NCBI GenBank assembly: GCA_036852015.1
Contig: JAANDG010000044.1
Coordinates: 124,001 to 188,000 of the forward strand
DNA: 64,000 bases
Direction: 5' to 3'
DNA from: Pelodera strongyloides
Lineage: Eukaryota > Nematoda > Chromadorea > Rhabditida > Rhabditidae
The translations under genes were made by a program, and so were the position numbers. The number at the start of each line of letters is the position of its first letter. Within the stretch, counting starts at the first letter, position 1. The notes under the pieces were generated by a model. It was not told where the DNA came from and searched no databases. It saw nothing but the letters and a program-made list of their open reading frames with translations. Below, in pieces: positions 59,297 through 64,000 of this stretch.

Positions 59297-59467
59297 TTAA
59301 AGCGAAATACCGGCCGGTTTTTGAAACACATCGTGTACACCAGCATCTAATGCAGCTTATGCAAATGAACATAAATTAGAATAAAGAAATTCGAGCAACT
59401 TAGCATTAATGCGTAAGAATTCAGTTGCACGCGATGCGTTTCAAAACCGGCCGGTATTTCGCTTCAA
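59297..59467 (+). mobile_element. TTAA inverted-repeat element, family A copy 5
   Basis: Left TTAA is intact, right end is TCAA. The ACCGGCCGGT motifs are present in both terminal repeats. Confidence 0.8.
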
Positions 59468-60027
59468 TGGATTTGATAAAAATTGGCGTCGTTGTTTACG
59501 GTGATGATAAATTATGTCGTTATGTCCGTTATGTGCAAATGATGAAAGACAAAAAAAAGGCTCAGGGCATTTACAAACGTACTACATACTAATCAGCCAA
59601 TCTCAACAAACAAGGTTCCCCGTTTACAAAAAAAATATTGCATAAAGTGAAATAAATAAAATATAGTTTAGTGAATGAAACGGTTTAGGCTCTGTGTTTC
59701 CTCTTGAGTAGTTGCACAATAAAGCGTGTGCTTGTACTTATATTTGTCAAATAGATTCGGCTCACGGCGAATTCAGAAAAGAACAGAAAAACTGGAAATT
59801 AAAAAGAGAAACTCAAATCCACGAAGAGCAAACTTTCAAACTCTTTTATGCAAATATACGTGAGCGGCTAGTGAATTGAGAGAATAAGGATAGACCATTT
59901 ATAGTTGAAACGTGGGTTTATTGGTTGATGACAATAAATAATAAACAAATGAAGAATGTTTTCAAATTGACAGTTGTCAAGTTACGGTCACAAACGAATG
60001 TTTGACTGTTTTGAGACACCTTCACAG

Positions 60028-60260
60028 GAAAACGAAATAATTACCGAAACCGCAAAAAAACCGTCGTTGGCCCATCACGAAATGGTGTTTACCGAAAAAA
60101 ACATCTGGTGACTGGTTCGTGACCATTTGGTGACCATCTGATGACAACTTTCAATGAAACTTGGTCACGAGTTGGTCACGAGTTGGTCACAGATGGGCAG
60201 GCCCACGAAAAAAAAAGTGAACCGTATCCAAATGGGTTCACCAATTTCCTATGTTTTCCT
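60028..60260 (+). repeat. interspersed repeat family G, copy 2
   Basis: It is the counterpart of 8636-8820, longer by about 40 bp because it has extra GTTGGTCACGA and GGTGACC words. The 91-codon frame across it is incidental. Confidence 0.75.
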
Positions 60261-61893
60261 ATGCGGCATAGAGTAAAAATATGTGGAACCCAAAGGTTAC
60301 GGTCATGTAGCAATTTTGAGAAAGTTCTCAAAATCGTATTTCTGGAAATAAAACCGAAAGTTACCTTAAATCTCGACCTCAAATCGAAACCTTTCACTCT
60401 TCAAAACCTATTTTAATTAAAAGAAAGAGAAATCTGAACGTGTTAATTATGCGTGAATGACTGCATTTTTTACATCCTCGTTTGAGGGAAATTTTAGATT
60501 TTTCCGGATAAAAAGTGGATAGAATCCTCGGAATTCGTGGAACAATAAAACACTTCCCCAAAAATATAGTGTATAAACATAAACATAAATAAAAGAAAAG
60601 AAACCAGTTTGCTCATAAACAAAGCATTAGCAGTTAGCTAAGTAAGCAAGTAAGCTAACCCTCAACCTGTTAGTAGTTACCTCCTCAAACGCTCAAACCC
60701 AAAACCAGTTGGTAGGTGGTAGGTTAGCGCCGCTATTCCACGGTTCAACATTAACGTATTTACTAAGGAATCCGGAGCTTGCCATCGTAAAAAGCTGCTA
60801 GTTTAGCGTCTAAATTCTGGATCGAAACTTATACGACTCTTGTGTAACGGGGCGAAAAGGGTACGCGGCCTGTTTATACTTTATGGTGCGTCAAGTGCGC
60901 GATAACTAAATGTGAACCTGAAAATTTCTTGAAATTATACTTGCTAAAGTGATCAGGTGACCAGCATGTGTAAACTATAGCAGGGTTTACTACCAACACT
61001 TTTCAGGTTTTAAGCATTAATTTGTAGAAACTTGAACTAGTGGAGTTTAACGTTTAACATACGCGCTTACAATATTAGGCGGTTAGAGAAAAAAAAGATA
61101 AAATAAACTATAGCAGAAAGTTTGCAAATATATTTATGTTTTCTCCAACAGAATTTAATTCATGGAGAATATTCAAAAAAATACCAAAATTCAAACAAAT
61201 CTAACATTTTTACCAGCAAAATATAGATATCTTTCTGCGAAGTCCTCTAACTATGCCATCTAGGCTGTTTCTTTCCCTTTCCTTCCGATAGTAATCAGAC
61301 ATACTTTCTAGTGAATGTTCTCCGTTTTGTTTTCACTTTTCGTTTATTTTTATGTGTGGAATATACATTGAACAAATAGGATGATTGCCGATTGGAACAC
61401 GTGATTATAGTAGAAAAAAGCTGTAAATTAAAAAAAAAGACAGTTTGAAAAAATCTTGAAAAACAATAATAACTTTCATACATACTCAACTACGCCACTG
61501 ATTTATTTTCTCTTCGCTAATCATGTTAAATGGTATGCTACCTGTTTTTGTAACGAATTCTGGACAGATGCCCGCCCATGTGTTATACTATTTAAATGTT
61601 TGTCCGCTTCTTACGGATAGCATTTGCGGCAAATAATGTGTTCCCGTATTTTACAGAGATTCATTTCGTCTTTTTTTGATATATTATATTTGTTGGGCTT
61701 TTATTGCTTTCCTAAATCAACAATTAACTCTTTATTCCTTTCCATAAAAAAAGTACATATTTATACAAAAATCATATTTGTTTATTGTTAATTGTGTGTA
61801 TCAGTGTATCAACCTCATGGAAATACAATTAAATCACATCTTCGAACAATCAATTTATAAAAATCAATAATATCAAAGAATCAAAGTAAACTA
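60261..61893. other. intergenic DNA without recognised features
   Basis: AT-rich. Short open frames only and no exon chain. Confidence 0.45.
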
Positions 61894-62300
61894 TCTTATT
61901 ATATAAAGGAGAAGAGTTTGTCACGGGTTTGTTTTTATGTGCACAACGAAATCCCTTCATAAAGAAAATTCTTCGATCGAAAGACCATACAAAATCTTTG
62001 TCGCTGGCGAGATTCGAACCCACAGCAGCGCGCAACCTCTCGACTCACAGTCCAACGCTCTACCGGTTGAGCTATGCTAGCTTATCACAAGAGTAGCAAT
62101 CTGTTCCCCATAGAGCCCTTCAATGGCAAATTTGCATGGTACCATCAACATTAGTCGAACGGCTATCTAGACTCATATTCTACGTTTTCCCAATCATAAA
62201 TGACTTTGTAGACGTGTGTATGTTTTAAATAGGGTAACAATCGGCCGAAGGCCGATTCCTCCAGTCGGAGAAGAGCCCATAGGGCTCTTCGAACGGCTGG
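61894..62300 (+). mobile_element. non-autonomous Helitron-like element carrying a tRNA-like segment, copy 5
   Basis: It begins A|TCTTATTATATAAAGGAGAAG. It ends with the hairpin AGAGCCCATAGGGCTCT, eight bases, then CTGG|T. A second hairpin (CGGCCGAAGGCCG) lies at about 62242-62254. It is 407 bp, longer than the other copies, because it includes the tRNA-like segment at 62001-62081. It has no helicase or Rep frame. Confidence 0.65.
62001..62081 (-). pseudogene. tRNA-like segment within the Helitron-like element
   Basis: Read on the minus strand it has an A box (TAGCTCAACCGGTAGAGCG) with a good D stem, a GTG triplet at the anticodon place, and a well-paired T arm (GTGGG-TTCGAAT-CTCGC). The acceptor stem does not pair and there is an over-long variable region, so it is not a working tRNA gene. 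Confidence 0.55.
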
Positions 62301-62477
62301 TTAGTAATGAAGGTATAATCTACAAACTTAATATATGCATTATCAGTTAAAATTTCACAAACAGTATTTGATTCAAAGAGTGTTGTTTTCGATTTTTGAT
62401 TGATAAACTTGGTGAACAATAATATCTCAAAGGGTTTATTATATACACATCTAAATCGGTCATCATAGTGTTATAAC

Positions 62478-62659
62478 TTAAAGCGAAATACCGGCCGGTT
62501 TTTGAAACGCATCGTGAACAACCGAATCCTTACGTATTTATGCTAATTTGCTCGATTTTAGCTCAATGTTTTATTCTAATTTATGTTCATTTGCATAAGC
62601 TGCATAAGAATGCTGGTGTATTCGATGTGTTTCAAAAACCGGCTGGTATTTCGCTATAA
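62478..62659 (-). mobile_element. TTAA inverted-repeat element, family A copy 6
   Basis: Left TTAA intact, right end ATAA. The sequence is close to copies 1 and 2 and in the same orientation. Confidence 0.8.
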
Positions 62660-62949
62660 TTGGTCTTATTGTACATAATTCTTTTCTAATTTAATGAAGT
62701 AAAATAAAGTAAAAGTGAGGATGTGAGGATAACAATACAGTATAATAAAGGAGAGAAGTTTCCAGAAGCGGCAGAAAGAAATCGATATTGGTATCCTGTG
62801 ATCACTTCCAAATACCTGAAATACAAGAATAAAATTAAATCCGGGATATTTGTTTGGCGGTTATTCCGTTATAGTTATACGCCGATTTATTACATTTTTC
62901 AAATTGGAGGTTACCGCAGCTTAGAAATTAGGGCTTATTGGAGAAGACA

Positions 62950-63095
62950 CCCTCCATACATCCCCCGTACATCCGTACATCCCCGTACACCCCCGTACAT
63001 CCCGTCGGGAGGCCGTACATCCCCGTACATCCCGTGAGGTATACGTACACCCTCATACATCCCATGAGGTATACGTACATCCTCGTACATCACTT
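62950..63095 (+). repeat. CCGTACATCC minisatellite
   Basis: About a dozen short units of the type CCCCGTACATC. The second half has alternate units separated by GTGAGGTATACGTACA. Confidence 0.85.
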
Positions 63096-63473
63096 TACAC
63101 ATTTTTTGAACACCATGTTTTTAAGGATACATTTTGCACTAGAAAATGTGCAAAATATAAATATAGCGAATGGTGTGACTAAATATCTAATGAAAATTAT
63201 GAAAAAAAAATTAACTGTTTCACTGAGAATACCCTATGCTCCAATTTTATCAATGTTCCAATAAAAAAACCATGTTTATTTTCATAATCATAGACGATGA
63301 AGCTTCCTTCGATCATCACTTCACAACCCCGTTTCCATCTAACACCTGTTTTCTGCATCTTCAATTCAATATATATTTATATATTCAGATATACATAGAA
63401 ACTATCACCGCCAAGTATCATAGCCTGTACAGGTAAGGATACGAAGAAAATGATACCTTGGACCAATGCCAAA

Positions 63474-64000
63474 TGGAGCACACATACGAACATAAGAGCA
63501 AATTGAATGTTTGTGTTGTTAGAACACGCAATAAATTATTTGAGGTGTTTATTACGCATTTGGTAATTTGTGCTAATCACAGTTTCTCTCCATTTGGCAT
63601 TGGGCCAGCTTGTTACTTGGCTATTGTCCAAGATATACCCTACGCCTGTACCCCTACCATCTGCGTTTTCCATCAGTGTCCGCACCATCAAAGTGTCCCG
63701 TCGGATGTCATAGAGAATCAATATCCAGCCAAGTATATCACCAATCACCACCCCATAGCCTGTTCATATAAGGGTACAAAGAGAGACACAGAGGGTAGGG
63801 GTACAGGGGTAGGGTACATCTTGGACAATAGCCAAGTGACAAGCTGGTCCAATGCCAAATGGAGAGAAACTCTGGTTAGCACAAATTACCGAATGCGCAA
63901 TCTAAAATAAACACCTCAAATAATTTATTGCGTGTTCTAACAACACCAACATTCAATTTGCTCTTATGTTTCGTTTGAAAATGTTGTATGTGTGCTCCAT
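63474..64000. mobile_element. large inverted-repeat element, cut by the right edge
   Basis: The left arm (about 63474-63660) and right arm (about 63797-64000) are inverted copies of about 190-200 bp, with words such as GAACACGCAATAAATTATTT and TTGGCTATTGTCCAAGATRT in both. The spacer is about 140 bp. Each arm also holds a shorter inverted pair (CCAATGCCAAATGGAG and its complement). Both strands show open frames that are mirror images of each other, not genes. Confidence 0.75.

Noticed and set aside
60141..60416. Plus 91-codon ORF
   Set aside because: It lies over repeat family G; the other copy of the repeat does not preserve the frame.
63458..63910. 150-codon plus ORF and its 71-codon minus counterpart
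   Set aside because: They are mirror translations of the inverted-repeat arms.
1..64000. CRISPR arrays, bacterial operons or prophage
   Set aside because: Spliceosomal introns throughout and no regularly spaced direct repeats with unique spacers; the DNA is eukaryotic.

Overview
The window is nuclear DNA from a nematode, most likely a free-living Caenorhabditis-type rhabditid. The evidence is indirect: genes of many short exons, acceptors of the T-rich TTTCAG or TTTTAG type, an astacin protease with an EGF plus CUB-like tail, an hnRNP L gene, and introns packed with small TTAA-flanked palindromic elements and Helitron-like elements. No species can be named from this sequence alone. Gene models were built by hand by matching splice sites and intron phase.

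Layout. (1) 1-1.6 kb: no convincing gene. (2) 1710-8986, plus: a secreted astacin metalloprotease, 19 exons, about 616 aa, its introns holding about ten mobile-element copies. (3) 9478-15772, plus: an hnRNP L orthologue, 15 coding exons, 558 aa, every junction in phase. (4) 15.8-22.8 kb: non-coding, with GA/CT tracts, an inverted ACTACCCC-type minisatellite and a Helitron-like element. (5) 22816-26276, plus: a 451-aa transcription factor with two separate bZIP domains, one divergent and one canonical. (6) 26.3-31 kb: repeats, GC-rich palindrome clusters and the 3' part of a small minus-strand gene (28730-29237). (7) 31.2-39.9 kb, plus: an array of duplicated, intron-rich units with a tandem duplication of about 2 kb. 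Three copies of a conserved RNA-like element in it carry compensatory changes in their stems. (8) 40.56-42.13 kb: a C-rich low-complexity block whose long ORFs are artefacts. (9) 57851-42962, minus: a 33-exon gene for a secreted protein of about 1,655 aa, with Cys-rich regions at both ends and a Ser/Thr-, Pro- and charge-rich middle. (10) 58-64 kb: no gene; Helitron-like elements, TTAA palindromes, a minisatellite and one arm pair of a large inverted repeat that runs off the right edge.

The three solid plus-strand genes act in unrelated processes: extracellular proteolysis, RNA binding and transcription. Nothing here makes them a pathway. The astacin and hnRNP L genes are only about 460 bp apart on the same strand, so a trans-spliced operon is possible but unproven. 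The least explained parts are the 31-40 kb array with its structured element, the tandem-bZIP protein, and the large secreted protein with related Cys modules at its two ends.
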